Part shown: positions 1 to 9,176 of the stretch, piece by piece | Layout of the letters: each line of letters begins with the position of its first letter | Position numbering within the stretch: the first letter of the stretch is position 1 | NCBI RefSeq assembly: GCF_036346295.1 | Contig: NZ_CP107819.1 | Coordinates: forward strand, 1,054,001-1,118,000 | From: Streptomyces sp. NBC_00536 | GTDB taxonomy: Bacteria; Actinomycetota; Actinomycetes; Streptomycetales; Streptomycetaceae | Direction of reading: 5' to 3' | DNA length: 64,000 bases | The notes under the pieces: generated by a model | Seen by the model: the letters and a program-made list of their open reading frames with translations, nothing else | The model's database searches: none | What the model was told of the DNA's origin: nothing | Translations under genes and position numbers: made by a program

Positions 1-2
1 GC

Positions 3-752
3 GAGGGGGCCGCCGGGCGGCTGCTGGTGGAGTCCCCGTCCGGAAACTGGTCGGCGCGGGCCCTGATCAACGCCACCGGGACCTGGGACCGGCCGTTCTG
101 GCCGCGCTACCCCGGCCAGGAGACCTTCCGGGGGCGCCAGTTGCACACGGCGGACTACCCGGGGCCGCGGGAGTTCGCCGGAGCCCGGGTGATCGTCGTC
201 GGCGGCGGCGCCTCCGGGGTGCAGCACCTGCTGGAGATCGCCGAGGTCGCCGCCGGGACCACCTGGGTGACCCGGCGGCCCCCGGTGTTCCGCGACGGCT
301 CCTTCGGCGAGGCCGAGGGGCGGGCCGCGGTGGCGCTGGTGGAGCAGCGGGTCCGCCGGGGGCTGCCCCCGCAGAGCGTGGTCAGCGTGACCGGCCTGCC
401 GCTGAACGAGGCCGTGCGGGCCGGGCTGGCCTCCGGGGTCCTGGACCGCCTGCCCGTGTTCGACCGGATCACCCCCTCGGGCGTGGCCTGGGACGACGGC
501 CGGCGCGTGGACGCCGATGTGATCCTGTGGGCCACCGGCTTCCGGCCCGCGATCGACCACCTGGCCCCGCTGCGGCTGCGCGAACCGGGCGGCGGGATCC
601 GCCTGGAGGGCACCAGGGCGGCCCGGGACCCGCGCGTCCACCTCGTCGGCTACGGCCCCTCCGCCAGCACCATAGGCGCCAACCGCGCGGGCGCCGCCGC
701 CACCCGCGAACTGCGCCGCCTGCTCCGGCCGGCCCCGGTCGCCGTCGGGTAG
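3..752 (+). CDS. flavin-dependent monooxygenase/oxidoreductase, C-terminal part (5' end outside window)
   Basis: The reading frame is open from the left edge, so the N-terminus with the FAD-binding motif is missing; a GTG at 27 is probably internal. The visible part has the second nucleotide-binding Rossmann motif (VVGGGASG, around residues 57-64 counted from the GTG) and the late ATGFRP motif typical of flavin-containing monooxygenases and related pyridine nucleotide oxidoreductases. ATGTWDRPFWP near the start matches the ATG(T/S) segment of that family. It presumably oxidises a small substrate with NADPH and FAD; the substrate cannot be told from the sequence. It is convergent with the mltG-like gene, 33 bases away. 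Confidence 0.75.
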   Translation, partial: EGAAGRLLVESPSGNWSARALINATGTWDRPFWPRYPGQETFRGRQLHTADYPGPREFAGARVIVVGGGASGVQHLLEIAEVAAGTTWVTRRPPVFRDGSFGEAEGRAAVALVEQRVRRGLPPQSVVSVTGLPLNEAVRAGLASGVLDRLPVFDRITPSGVAWDDGRRVDADVILWATGFRPAIDHLAPLRLREPGGGIRLEGTRAARDPRVHLVGYGPSASTIGANRAGAAATRELRRLLRPAPVAVG

Positions 753-785
753 GGCCGGGCCGGAGCGGGGGCAGCAGGACCGGCG

Positions 786-1634
786 TCAGGCCTTGCGGGC
801 GACTGCGCGGTGTTTGTTGAACTCGGCCACATGACGCTTGTGTTCCTCGTAGGTCGCCGAGAAGCGGGTGTCTCCCGGCTTCACCGTGACGAAGAACAGC
901 CAGTCACCCGGCGTCGGGGCCACCGCGGCCGCCACGGCCGCCGCGCCCGGGCTGTCGATCGGGGTCGGGGGCAGGCCCTGGCGTTCGTAGGTGTTGAAGG
1001 GGCTGTCGATCCGGGTGTCGCGCAGGGCGGTGTCCACGGTGGCGCGGTTCAGCGCGTAGTTGATCGTCGAGTCCATCTGGAGCGGCATCGACTTGGCGAG
1101 GCGGTTGTAGACCACCCGCGCGACCTTGCCCATGTCGGCCGGGGTGTCGGCCTCCGCCTGGATGATGCTCGCCAGGGTGGCCGTCTGGTAGGGGGTCATG
1201 CCCTGGGCCCTGGCCGCGGTGGCGACCGGCTTGGCGGCCAGTTTCTGATTGGCCGTCTGCACCATGTACGCGAGGAGCGAGGCAGGGGTGGTCCCTTGGG
1301 ACACGGGGTACGTCGCCGGGAAGAGGAAGCCCTCCGGGTTGCCCTTGGCCTCGGCGGGCAGGGCCAGTCCCGCTCCGGCGACCGCCGCTTTGGCCGAGCC
1401 CGCGGGGAGCTTCAGCTCACGGTCGACCGCCGTGTACACCTGTGCGGCCCGCCAGCCTTCGGGAATCACCAGTCGGCGCGGCTTCGGGGGCGCTTCCGGG
1501 GCGCCGCCGTTCAGCAGTAACGGGACGAGGGCCGCCGCTCCGGTCGCGACCAGCAGACCAATGAAGATCGCCAGTCGGCCCCGGCGGGTGACGCGGGTCC
1601 CGGGCCGCTTCGGCGGCCGGTGCTCTTGACGCAT
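786..1634 (-). CDS. mltG: endolytic murein transglycosylase, MltG/YceG family
   Basis: The 282-residue protein has a short basic cytoplasmic tail, one membrane helix (about residues 20-42) and an extracytoplasmic YceG domain. Family motifs are clear: ASIIQAEA carrying the catalytic Glu, VYNRL, LQMDSTINYAL, and SPFNTY..GLPPTPI.SPG. MltG cleaves nascent glycan strands at the membrane and so sets glycan length. At 282 residues it is shorter than Streptomyces MltG proteins with long N-terminal extensions, so it may be a second paralogue. Leu39 is encoded by TTA (1518-1520 on the plus strand), a rare codon that makes expression potentially bldA-dependent. No strong ribosome-binding site is visible before the ATG. 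Confidence 0.85.
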   Translation of the reverse strand: MRQEHRPPKRPGTRVTRRGRLAIFIGLLVATGAAALVPLLLNGGAPEAPPKPRRLVIPEGWRAAQVYTAVDRELKLPAGSAKAAVAGAGLALPAEAKGNPEGFLFPATYPVSQGTTPASLLAYMVQTANQKLAAKPVATAARAQGMTPYQTATLASIIQAEADTPADMGKVARVVYNRLAKSMPLQMDSTINYALNRATVDTALRDTRIDSPFNTYERQGLPPTPIDSPGAAAVAAAVAPTPGDWLFFVTVKPGDTRFSATYEEHKRHVAEFNKHRAVARKA

Positions 1635-1697
1635 GAAGAAACGCTAACCCGCAAACTGTCGTAATCCGGGCACCCGACCCGTGTTGCGGTCATACGA

Positions 1698-3563
1698 TCA
1701 CACGCTGACGGGCACGGTCGGTGTCTCCACCGCCACGGCGGCCGGAGCCAGCTCACTGTCCCTGCGGACCAGGGCCGCATACCGCCCGTCAGCCTCCAGC
1801 AGCTCCTCGTGCGTACCCCGCTCGGCGATCGTTCCTCCGTCGAGGACCACGATCTGATCGGCATCGCGGACGGTGGAGAGCCGGTGCGCGATGGTGATGG
1901 TGGTGCGGCCTTCGGAGAGCGCGTCGATGGCCTTCTGCACGGCGTGTTCGGTGCGCGTGTCCAGTGCGCTGGTGGCCTCGTCCAGGATCAGCACCGGCGG
2001 GTCGCGCAGGATGGTGCGGGCGATGGCCAGGCGCTGCTTCTCGCCGCCGGAGAACCGGTAGCCGCGCTCGCCGACCAGGGTGTCGTACCCATCGGGCAGG
2101 GACTCGATGTGGTCGTGGATCTGCGCCGCCCTGGCCGCCTGGGCTATCTCCTCGTCGGTGGCGTCCGGCTTGGCGAAGCGGAGGTTGTCGGCCACCGAGG
2201 CGTGGAAGAGGTAGGTCTCCTGGCTGACCACTCCGATCGAGCGGGCCAGGGAGTCGAAGTCCAGGTCGCGGACATCGATGCCGTCCAGCGCGACGCGGCC
2301 GCCCGTGACGTCGTACAGCCGGGGCACCAGATAGCTCAGCGTGCTCTTGCCGGAGCCGGTCGGGCCGACCACCGCGAGGGATCCGCCCGCGGGGACCGTG
2401 ATGTCGATGCCGGTCAGGGTGGGGCCGTGCTTGGCGTCGTAGGCGAAGTCCACGCCCTCCAGACGGATTTCGCCCTTGGCCTGCTCCAGCCGGACGGCGT
2501 CCTCGCGCTCGGTGATGTCCACCGGCAGGTCGAGGTACTCGAAGACGCGGGCGAACAGGGCGAGCGAGGTCTGCATCTGCACACCGGTCGACAGCAGGCT
2601 CACGGCCGGCCGGAACAGGCCCTGCTGGAGGGTGACGAAGGCGACGAGGGTGCCGACGGAGAGGGAGGGTGCGCCGGACTGCAGGGCTATGCCCGCCGCC
2701 CAGTAGATCAGCGCGGGCATCGCGGCCATGACGATGCCGATGGTCGACATGCGCCAGCGGCCGGCCATGCTGGAGCGGACTTCGAGCCCGACGAGCTTCT
2801 CGGACTCCTCGGAGAACGAGCGGGTGAGCGAGTCGGCCCGGCCCATGGTGCGGCCCAGCAGGATGCCGCTGACGGACAGCGATTCGGTGACCGTGGCGGC
2901 CATCGCCGCCATCTGCTTCTGGCGCTGGGTGGTGATCTTCTTGCGCTCGCGGCCGACCCGGCGGCTGATCCACACGAACACCGGCAGCAGGAGCAGCGAG
3001 ACGAGGGTGAGCCGCCAGTCGAGGGCGAGCATGGCGACCACGGAGGCGACCACGGCCGTCAGGTTGGAGACGAGGGAGGTCGCCGTCGAGGTGACGGTGG
3101 CCTGCATCCCGCCGATGTCGTTGGCTATCCGGGACTGCACCTCTCCGGTGCGGGTCCGGGTGAAGAACGCCAGCGGCATCCGCTGGAGCTGCGCGTAGAC
3201 GGCGGTGCGCAGGTCGTGCATGACACGCTGTCCGACCGTGGTGGAGATCAGGGTCTGGAGCACGCCGAAGACGCTGGTCACGACCGCGGTGAGGATCATG
3301 CCGAGCGCGAGCAGGCTGAGCAGCCCCGTGCGTCCCTGGGGGATCGCGACGTCCAGGATCTCCTTCAGCAGGAACGGCGAGGCGACGCCGACCAGCGACG
3401 AGGCGCCGACGAGCAGGCCGACAACGCCGAGCCGGCCTCGGTAGGGGCGGAACAGGCGGGCGATCCGGCGCAGCTCACGCGGCTGGTCGGCGGGGGCGGG
3501 ACGACTGGGGTCGAGGGCTTCCTTCGATGGCGTCCAGTTCGGTTCTTTTCCTTCGGGGCGCAT
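1698..3563 (-). CDS. ABC exporter, fused permease and ATPase
   Basis: This 621-residue half-transporter has an N-terminal six-helix exporter membrane domain (about residues 45-330) and a C-terminal nucleotide-binding domain. Walker A (GPTGSGKST), the signature FSGGEKQR, Walker B VLILDEATSAL with its catalytic Glu, and the H-loop IAHRLST are all intact, so it could work as a homodimer. The start is the ATG at 3563, preceded by AAGGAGG at ideal spacing; the frame stays open upstream but overlaps the divergent regulator. The transcript diverges from a MarR-type gene across a palindromic region, which suggests drug- or metabolite-responsive repression. The substrate is unknown. Confidence 0.9.
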   Translation of the reverse strand: MRPEGKEPNWTPSKEALDPSRPAPADQPRELRRIARLFRPYRGRLGVVGLLVGASSLVGVASPFLLKEILDVAIPQGRTGLLSLLALGMILTAVVTSVFGVLQTLISTTVGQRVMHDLRTAVYAQLQRMPLAFFTRTRTGEVQSRIANDIGGMQATVTSTATSLVSNLTAVVASVVAMLALDWRLTLVSLLLLPVFVWISRRVGRERKKITTQRQKQMAAMAATVTESLSVSGILLGRTMGRADSLTRSFSEESEKLVGLEVRSSMAGRWRMSTIGIVMAAMPALIYWAAGIALQSGAPSLSVGTLVAFVTLQQGLFRPAVSLLSTGVQMQTSLALFARVFEYLDLPVDITEREDAVRLEQAKGEIRLEGVDFAYDAKHGPTLTGIDITVPAGGSLAVVGPTGSGKSTLSYLVPRLYDVTGGRVALDGIDVRDLDFDSLARSIGVVSQETYLFHASVADNLRFAKPDATDEEIAQAARAAQIHDHIESLPDGYDTLVGERGYRFSGGEKQRLAIARTILRDPPVLILDEATSALDTRTEHAVQKAIDALSEGRTTITIAHRLSTVRDADQIVVLDGGTIAERGTHEELLEADGRYAALVRRDSELAPAAVAVETPTVPVSV

Positions 3564-3618
3564 GCGCCTCCTTCGAAGACTTTTGAAGACTCCTGACAGG
3601 ACAACCCTGACAGACTCG

Positions 3619-3654
3619 AATGAGCATAGCTCATTGTTACCTATACTCACAATG
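3619..3654. promoter_or_regulatory. palindromic operator(s) between exporter and MarR gene
   Basis: A perfect inverted repeat, AATGAGC-ATA-GCTCATT, lies at 3619-3635. An overlapping second dyad, CATTGT...ACAATG, spans 3632-3654. The stretch is AT-rich compared with its surroundings and sits in the middle of the divergent promoter region, as expected for a MarR-family dimer site controlling both genes. Confidence 0.6.
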
Positions 3655-3680
3655 AATCTGGTCCTGATACCCTTCCCAGT

Positions 3681-4175
3681 ATGAGCACCGCTTCCGAGAC
3701 CGACAGCCCGGACAGTTCGGACGGCGTCCTTGCCGAGCAGCTGCTGCGCCTGACCCGTCGGCTGCACCGCATCCAGAAGCGCCATCTGGAGCCGCTCGGG
3801 ATCACCCCGGCCCAGTCGCGGCTGCTGCGCACGGTCGCCCACTATCCCGAGGTGGAGCCCCCCCGAATGGCGGATCTCGCCGCCCGCCTGGAGGTCGTGC
3901 CCCGGGCGGTGACCACCCTGGTCGACGGCCTGGAGGCGGCCGAGTGCGTGCGGCGGGTGCCGGACACCGCCAACCGCCGGGTCATCCGGATCGAGCTGAC
4001 CGAGACCGGCCGCGCCACGCTGCGCAGGCTGCGCAACGCGCGAACGGGCGCCGCAGAGGAGATCCTGGCTCCATTGACCACCGATCAGCGCGGACTGCTC
4101 GGCGGGCTGCTCAACGCCCTGGCCGACGGACCGGCGGACGGACCGGCCGACGGTACGGCGCGGCGCGGCTGCTGA
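3681..4175 (+). CDS. MarR-family transcriptional regulator
   Basis: The 164-residue protein shows the MarR winged-helix arrangement: an N-terminal dimerisation helix, then LGITPAQSRLLRTV, and a recognition region PPRMADLAARLEVVPRAVTTLVDGLEAAECVRR followed by the basic wing RVPDTANRRVIRIELTETGR (about residues 40-125). The C-terminus carries a short PADGPADGPADG-type repeat. It is divergent from the ABC exporter, with palindromes between them, so the simplest reading is ligand-relieved repression of the exporter and of itself. The FAD/Fe-S dehydrogenase gene starts 28 bases downstream on the same strand and may be partly co-transcribed. Confidence 0.85.
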   Translation: MSTASETDSPDSSDGVLAEQLLRLTRRLHRIQKRHLEPLGITPAQSRLLRTVAHYPEVEPPRMADLAARLEVVPRAVTTLVDGLEAAECVRRVPDTANRRVIRIELTETGRATLRRLRNARTGAAEEILAPLTTDQRGLLGGLLNALADGPADGPADGTARRGC

Positions 4176-4203
4176 ACGGTTCCGCCCAGCCGAGGGGGCA
4201 CCC

Positions 4204-7167
4204 ATGCCGCTGCTGGAGCCGAAACCGGGGGCCCTGCGCCCGCGCACCGTCAGCGGTCCGGCCCCCGACCGGGTGCCCGAGCGGCTGGCGGCCGGGACCC
4301 CCGAGCCGTTGCGTTCCGAGCTGATCGCCCTGCTGGGCGCCGAGAAGGTGCTGTGGAAGGTCTCCGACCTGGTCCGCTACGCCTCGGACGCCTCCCCCTA
4401 CCGCTTCGTGCCGCAGGTCGTCGTGGTCGCCGAGGACATCGACGACGTCTCCGCCGTGCTGTCCTACGCCCACGGGAAGCAGCGCGAGGTGGTCTTCCGG
4501 GCCGCCGGGACCTCGCTCAACGGCCAGTCGCAGGGCGAGGACATCCTCGTCGACGTACGCCGCCACTGGGCCGGGATCGAGGTGCTGGAGGAGGGGCTGC
4601 GCGCCCGGATCCGCCCCGGCACCACGGTCCTGCGCGCCAATGCCGCGCTCGCCCGGCACGGCCGGGTGCTCGGCCCCGACCCGGCCAGCGCGATCGCCTG
4701 CACGCTCGGCGGGGTGGTCGCGAACAACGCCTCGGGGATGACCGCGGGGACCACGAGGAACTCGTACCGCACCCTGTCCTCGCTCACCTTCGTGCTGCCC
4801 GGCGGGACCGTCGTGGACACCGCCGACCCGCTGGCCGACGAGGAGCTGGCGCGCGCCGAGCCGGCCCTGTGCCACGGGCTGATGGAGATCAAGCGGGAGA
4901 TCGAGGCCGATCACCGGCTGACCGCCCGGATCCGTGCCAAGTACGAGATCAAGAACACCACCGGGTACCGGCTGGACGCCTACCTCGACGGCAACACCCC
5001 GGTGGAGATCCTGCGCGGGCTGATGGTCGGGTCCGAGGGCACCCTCGGCTTCATCTCCGAGGTGGTGTTCGACACCCTGCCGCTGGACCGCGAGCTGTCC
5101 AGCGCCCTGCTCTTCTTCCCCTCGCTGCCCGCCGCCGCGGCCGCCGTGCCGCTCTTCAACGCGGCGGGCGCGATCGCCGTCGAGCTGATGGACGGCAACA
5201 CGCTGCGCGCCTCGGTCAGCGTGGCGGGCGTACCCGCCGACTGGGCCGCGCTGCCCAGGCACACGACCGCCCTGCTCGTGGAGTTCCGCGCGCCGGACGC
5301 CGCGGGCCGGGAGGCGTACGAGCGGCTCGCGGCCGAGGTGGTCGCGGGGCTGGACCTGGTCGCGCCGGTGGCCTCGGTGACGAACGCCTTCACCACCGAC
5401 GCGGGGACCATCGCCGGGTACTGGAAGGCCCGCAAGGCCTTCGTCACCGCCGTCGGCGGAGCCCGCGCGTCGGGCACCACACTGATCACCGAGGACTTCG
5501 CCGTCCCGCCCTCCCGCCTCGCCGAGGCCTGCGAGGCGCTGCTGGAACTCCAGGCGGAGCACGGCTTCGACGCCGCCGTCGCCGGTCACGCGGCCCACGG
5601 CAACCTGCACTTCCTGCTGGCCTTCGACGCGGCGCTGCCCGCCGACGTCGAGCGGTACGGGGCGTTCATGGACGCCTTCTGCCGGCTGACCGTCGAACGG
5701 TTCGACGGATCGCTGAAGGCCGAGCACTCCACGGGCCGCAACATGGCCCCCTTCCTGGAACTCGAATGGGGCACCGCGGCCACCGAGCTGATGTGGCGCA
5801 CCAAGCGGGTCGTCGACCCCGACCTGGTGCTCGCGCCGCGGATCCTGCTCGACCGCGATCCGCGGGCCCACCTGCGCGGACTCAAGACGATCCCCCGGGT
5901 GGAGGCGGTCGCCGACCCCTGCATCGAATGCGGGTTCTGCGAGCCGACCTGCCCGAGCAAGGACCTGACGACCACGCCCCGCCAGCGGATCGTGCTGCGC
6001 CGCGAGATGATGCGCCAGCAGCCCGGTTCCCCGGTGCTGGACGGGCTGCTCGACGCCTACGGCTACGACGCGGTGGACACCTGCGCGGGCGATGCCACCT
6101 GCAAGCTCGCCTGTCCCGTCGGGATCGACACCGGGGCCCTGATGAAGGACTTCCGCCACCGACGGCACAGCCCGCGCGAGGAGCGGACGGCCGCGGTCGT
6201 CGCGAAACGGTTCGGCGCGGTGGAGGCGGCGGCCCGGCTCGCGGTCGCCGCCGCCGACCGGATCACCGGCCGGCTCGGGGACGGTCCGCTGCGGCTGGTC
6301 ACGGGGGTCGCGCGCAAGGCCGTACGGCCGGACCTGGTCCCGGAGTGGCTGCCCCAGATCCCGGGCGCGGCCGCCCGCGCCCTGCCCGTCACCCGACGGG
6401 TGGGGGCCTCGGCCGTGTACTACCCGGCCTGCGTCAACCGGATCTTCGGCGGCCCGAGCGGCCCGAAGGACACCAAGGGTGCGGGCGGTCCGTACGGCCC
6501 GTCGCTGCCCGAGGCCGTCGTCGCGCTGTCCGAGCGGGCGGGCAGGCCGGTGTGGATCCCGAAGGACGTGACGGGGACCTGCTGCGCGACGATCTGGCAC
6601 TCCAAGGGCTACGACGCGGGGAACCGGCTGATGGCCAACCGGATCGTGGCGGCCGCCTGGGGCTGGACGGCGGGCGGGCGGCTGCCCCTGGTCGTCGACG
6701 CCTCCTCCTGCACCCTCGGCATCGCGCACGAGGTGGTCCCGTACCTGACCCCGGACAACCGCGAACTGCACGCCGAACTGACCGTGGTCGACTCCGTCGT
6801 CTGGGCGGCGGAGGAACTGCTGCCGCGGCTGGAGGTGCTGCGCACGGTCGGTTCGGCGGTGTTGCATCCGACCTGCTCGATGCGCCATCTGGGTGATGAA
6901 GCGCAACTGCGTGCGGTGGCCGAGGCCTGCGCACGGGAGGTGGTCGTGCCGGACGACGCGGGGTGCTGCGCCTTCGCGGGCGACCGCGGGATGCTGCATC
7001 CGAAGCTGACGGACTCCGCGACGGCGCGCGAGGCGGCGGAGGTCACCGCCCGGTCCTACGACGTCCACCTGTCCGCGAACCGGATGTGCGAGGTGGGCAT
7101 GGACCGGGCCACCGGACAGGAGTACCACTCGGCGCTGCTCGAACTGGAACGGGCCACGCGCCCCTGA
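4204..7167 (+). CDS. FAD-linked dehydrogenase fused to Fe-S and CCG domains (D-lactate/glycolate dehydrogenase type)
   Basis: The 987-residue fusion has an FAD-binding type 4 (PCMH) domain near residues 35-270, the FAD-oxidase C-terminal domain to about 540, and then two Fe-S cysteine clusters, CIECGFCEPTCP and CAGDATCKLACPVG. Two CCG-type motifs follow (GTCCATIWHSKGY and DAGCCAFAGDRG). This architecture matches bacterial D-lactate/2-hydroxyacid dehydrogenases that pass electrons through Fe-S clusters to the respiratory chain. The exact hydroxyacid cannot be assigned. The ATG follows a GAGGGGG ribosome-binding site. No obvious lactate permease lies beside it. Confidence 0.85.
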   Translation: MPLLEPKPGALRPRTVSGPAPDRVPERLAAGTPEPLRSELIALLGAEKVLWKVSDLVRYASDASPYRFVPQVVVVAEDIDDVSAVLSYAHGKQREVVFRAAGTSLNGQSQGEDILVDVRRHWAGIEVLEEGLRARIRPGTTVLRANAALARHGRVLGPDPASAIACTLGGVVANNASGMTAGTTRNSYRTLSSLTFVLPGGTVVDTADPLADEELARAEPALCHGLMEIKREIEADHRLTARIRAKYEIKNTTGYRLDAYLDGNTPVEILRGLMVGSEGTLGFISEVVFDTLPLDRELSSALLFFPSLPAAAAAVPLFNAAGAIAVELMDGNTLRASVSVAGVPADWAALPRHTTALLVEFRAPDAAGREAYERLAAEVVAGLDLVAPVASVTNAFTTDAGTIAGYWKARKAFVTAVGGARASGTTLITEDFAVPPSRLAEACEALLELQAEHGFDAAVAGHAAHGNLHFLLAFDAALPADVERYGAFMDAFCRLTVERFDGSLKAEHSTGRNMAPFLELEWGTAATELMWRTKRVVDPDLVLAPRILLDRDPRAHLRGLKTIPRVEAVADPCIECGFCEPTCPSKDLTTTPRQRIVLRREMMRQQPGSPVLDGLLDAYGYDAVDTCAGDATCKLACPVGIDTGALMKDFRHRRHSPREERTAAVVAKRFGAVEAAARLAVAAADRITGRLGDGPLRLVTGVARKAVRPDLVPEWLPQIPGAAARALPVTRRVGASAVYYPACVNRIFGGPSGPKDTKGAGGPYGPSLPEAVVALSERAGRPVWIPKDVTGTCCATIWHSKGYDAGNRLMANRIVAAAWGWTAGGRLPLVVDASSCTLGIAHEVVPYLTPDNRELHAELTVVDSVVWAAEELLPRLEVLRTVGSAVLHPTCSMRHLGDEAQLRAVAEACAREVVVPDDAGCCAFAGDRGMLHPKLTDSATAREAAEVTARSYDVHLSANRMCEVGMDRATGQEYHSALLELERATRP

Positions 7168-7241
7168 CACGACCCGGCAGGCCCAAGCCGACCATGGCCG
7201 GTTCTCGTCGGAACAACGGAAAACCGATTGCCCCGCATGCT

Positions 7242-7273
7242 GTTCAAAGGCGAACCTTGCACCCGGTTTGAAC
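7242..7273. promoter_or_regulatory. inverted repeat upstream of ABC exporter pair
   Basis: GTTCAAA (7242-7248) and TTTGAAC (7267-7273) form perfect 7-base arms around an 18-base spacer, 22 bases before the first ATG of the exporter operon. This could be a regulator binding site in the promoter. No adjacent regulator gene identifies the factor. Confidence 0.35.
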
Positions 7274-7295
7274 CACTACCGAGTCATGGGGCGTC

Positions 7296-9176
7296 ATGCA
7301 GATCAGCGATCTTCCGTATCCGGACCCAGGGGTACCCGACGCTCGGTCAGGTCCCCGGTTCCTGTGGTGGCTGGGGCGCAATCAGCTCGCCGGACAGTTC
7401 AAGAGCCTGTGCTGGGGGCTGCTGCACCACTGCGGCATCGCGGGCCTGCCCTTCGCCGTCGGCCTCGGCGTCGAAGCGGTCGTGGACCGCGACGGCACCC
7501 GGCTGATCCTGGTCGGCGGGCTCGTCCTGCTGCTCGGCATCGCCATCTCGCTCGGTGACACCATGCTGCACCGGACGGCCGTGACCAACTGGATCACCGC
7601 CGCCGCCCGCGTCCAGCAACTGCTCGCCCGCAAGACCGCCGAGCTGGGCGCCGCCCTCACCCGGCGGGTCGCGGCCGGCGAGGTGGTGGCCGTCTCCACC
7701 GGGGACGTCGAGAAGATCGGCTGGTTCGTCGAGGCGGTCTCCCGCTTCCTCGCCGCCGCCTTCGCCGTCGTCGTGATCTGTGTGGGCCTCGTCCTCTACG
7801 CGCCCGCGCTCGGCGTGGTCGTGGCCGTCGGGGTACCCGTACTGGCCCTGGCCGTCCTGCCGTTGCTTCCGCGCGCCACCAAACGTGCCGACATCCAGCG
7901 CGAGAAGGCGGGCAAGGCCACCGAACTGGCCTCGGACACGGTCGCCGGACTGCGCGTGCTGCGCGGGATCGGCGGCGAGGAACTCTTCCTCGGCCGCTAC
8001 CGCGAGGCCTCGCAGGAGGTCCGCAAGGCGGCCGTGCGCAGCGCCCGGATGTGGGCCCTGATCTCGGCGATCCAGGTACTGCTGCCGGGTCTGCTGCTGA
8101 TCACGGTGGTCTGGTACGGCGCCATGCTCGTCCTGGACGCGCGGATCACGGTGGGTGAACTCGTCGCCGTGTTCAGCGCGGTGGCCCTGATGCTGTACCC
8201 GCTGCGGCACTTCGAGGAGATCGCCATGGCGTACTCCTTCTCGCGGCCCTCGGCCAAGCGGGCCGCCCGGGTGCTGTCGCTGACCCGCACGGACCCCGGC
8301 GCCGAAGCCGGACCGGGCGCCGGACCGGGAACGGAGCCAGAACCGGAATCGGAACCGGAAGCGGCGGTGAAGGAGCCGCCCACGGCTCCGACCCCCGGCG
8401 GCGACCTGTACGACCCGGAGACCGGACTGCTTGCCCCCGCGGGCCTGTTCACGGCCGTGGTCTGCGGTGACCCGGACCTGGCGGGGCGGCTGGCGGAGCG
8501 GCTCGGCGGGCATCCGGCCGACGCCGTCGGCGGCCCGTCGGTGCTGCTGGGCGGGGTCGCGCTCGACGAACTGGAACTGGACACGGCACGCACGCTGGTG
8601 CTCGTCCAGGACAAGGACCCGGTGCTGCTGTCCGGCACGCTGCGCGAGCTGCTCGACGTACCGGCGTCCGCCGCGGTCGAGGCCCCGGCGGCCCTGGCGG
8701 CGGCCCAGTGCGCGGACGTACTGGACGCGCTGACGCAGTCCGCGCCGGACGGAGTGGACGACCCGATGGACGCGCGGATCACCGAGCGCGGACGCTCGCT
8801 GTCGGGCGGCCAGCGCCAGCGGCTCGCGCTCGCGCGCTCGCTGGTCACCGACCCGGAGGTGCTGGTGCTGGACGAGCCGACCTCGGCGGTCGACTCGCAC
8901 ACCGAGGACCGCATCGCGCAGGGCGTCGCGGCGCTGCGCGCGGGGCGCACGACGGTCGTCCTGGCCTCGTCGCCGCTGCTGCTGGACCGCGCCGACCGGG
9001 TCGTCCTGGTCGTCGGGGGCACCGTCGCGGCGGTCGGTACACACCGCGAACTGCTGCACGGCGAACCGCGCTACCGCGCGGTCGTCACGCGCGACACGGA
9101 AGAGGAACAGCTGCTCGGGGCGGCCCGGGGGCTCGACACGTTGCGGGAACTCACAGAGATCGAGGAATCGGCATGA
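7296..9176 (+). CDS. ABC exporter subunit with degenerate nucleotide-binding domain
   Basis: The 626-residue half-transporter has six predicted membrane helices (about residues 30-320), a Glu/Pro-rich linker ([13 protein letters not shown], about 340-355) and a C-terminal ATPase domain. The signature LSGGQRQR and Walker [13 protein letters not shown] are canonical. The Walker A position reads [16 protein letters not shown] with no GK(S/T), and the H-loop His is replaced ([10 protein letters not shown]). It can therefore supply only the signature motif to a working ATP site. Its stop overlaps the next gene's start (ATGA), and the partner subunit has exactly the complementary defect, so the two should form an obligate heterodimer. 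The substrate is unknown. Confidence 0.88.
   Translation: MQISDLPYPDPGVPDARSGPRFLWWLGRNQLAGQFKSLCWGLLHHCGIAGLPFAVGLGVEAVVDRDGTRLILVGGLVLLLGIAISLGDTMLHRTAVTNWITAAARVQQLLARKTAELGAALTRRVAAGEVVAVSTGDVEKIGWFVEAVSRFLAAAFAVVVICVGLVLYAPALGVVVAVGVPVLALAVLPLLPRATKRADIQREKAGKATELASDTVAGLRVLRGIGGEELFLGRYREASQEVRKAAVRSARMWALISAIQVLLPGLLLITVVWYGAMLVLDARITVGELVAVFSAVALMLYPLRHFEEIAMAYSFSRPSAKRAARVLSLTRTDPGAEAGPGAGPGTEPEPESEPEAAVKEPPTAPTPGGDLYDPETGLLAPAGLFTAVVCGDPDLAGRLAERLGGHPADAVGGPSVLLGGVALDELELDTARTLVLVQDKDPVLLSGTLRELLDVPASAAVEAPAALAAAQCADVLDALTQSAPDGVDDPMDARITERGRSLSGGQRQRLALARSLVTDPEVLVLDEPTSAVDSHTEDRIAQGVAALRAGRTTVVLASSPLLLDRADRVVLVVGGTVAAVGTHRELLHGEPRYRAVVTRDTEEEQLLGAARGLDTLRELTEIEESA

Noticed and set aside
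3564..4247. N-terminal extension of the ABC exporter frame
   Set aside because: It would overlap the MarR gene completely, the sequence is not membrane-like, and the ATG at 3563 has a perfect ribosome-binding site.
4111..7170. Very long open frame antisense to the FAD/Fe-S dehydrogenase
   Set aside because: Composition is Gly/Arg/His/Val-rich with no recognisable domain; it mirrors the GC-biased sense gene, which has full family motifs.
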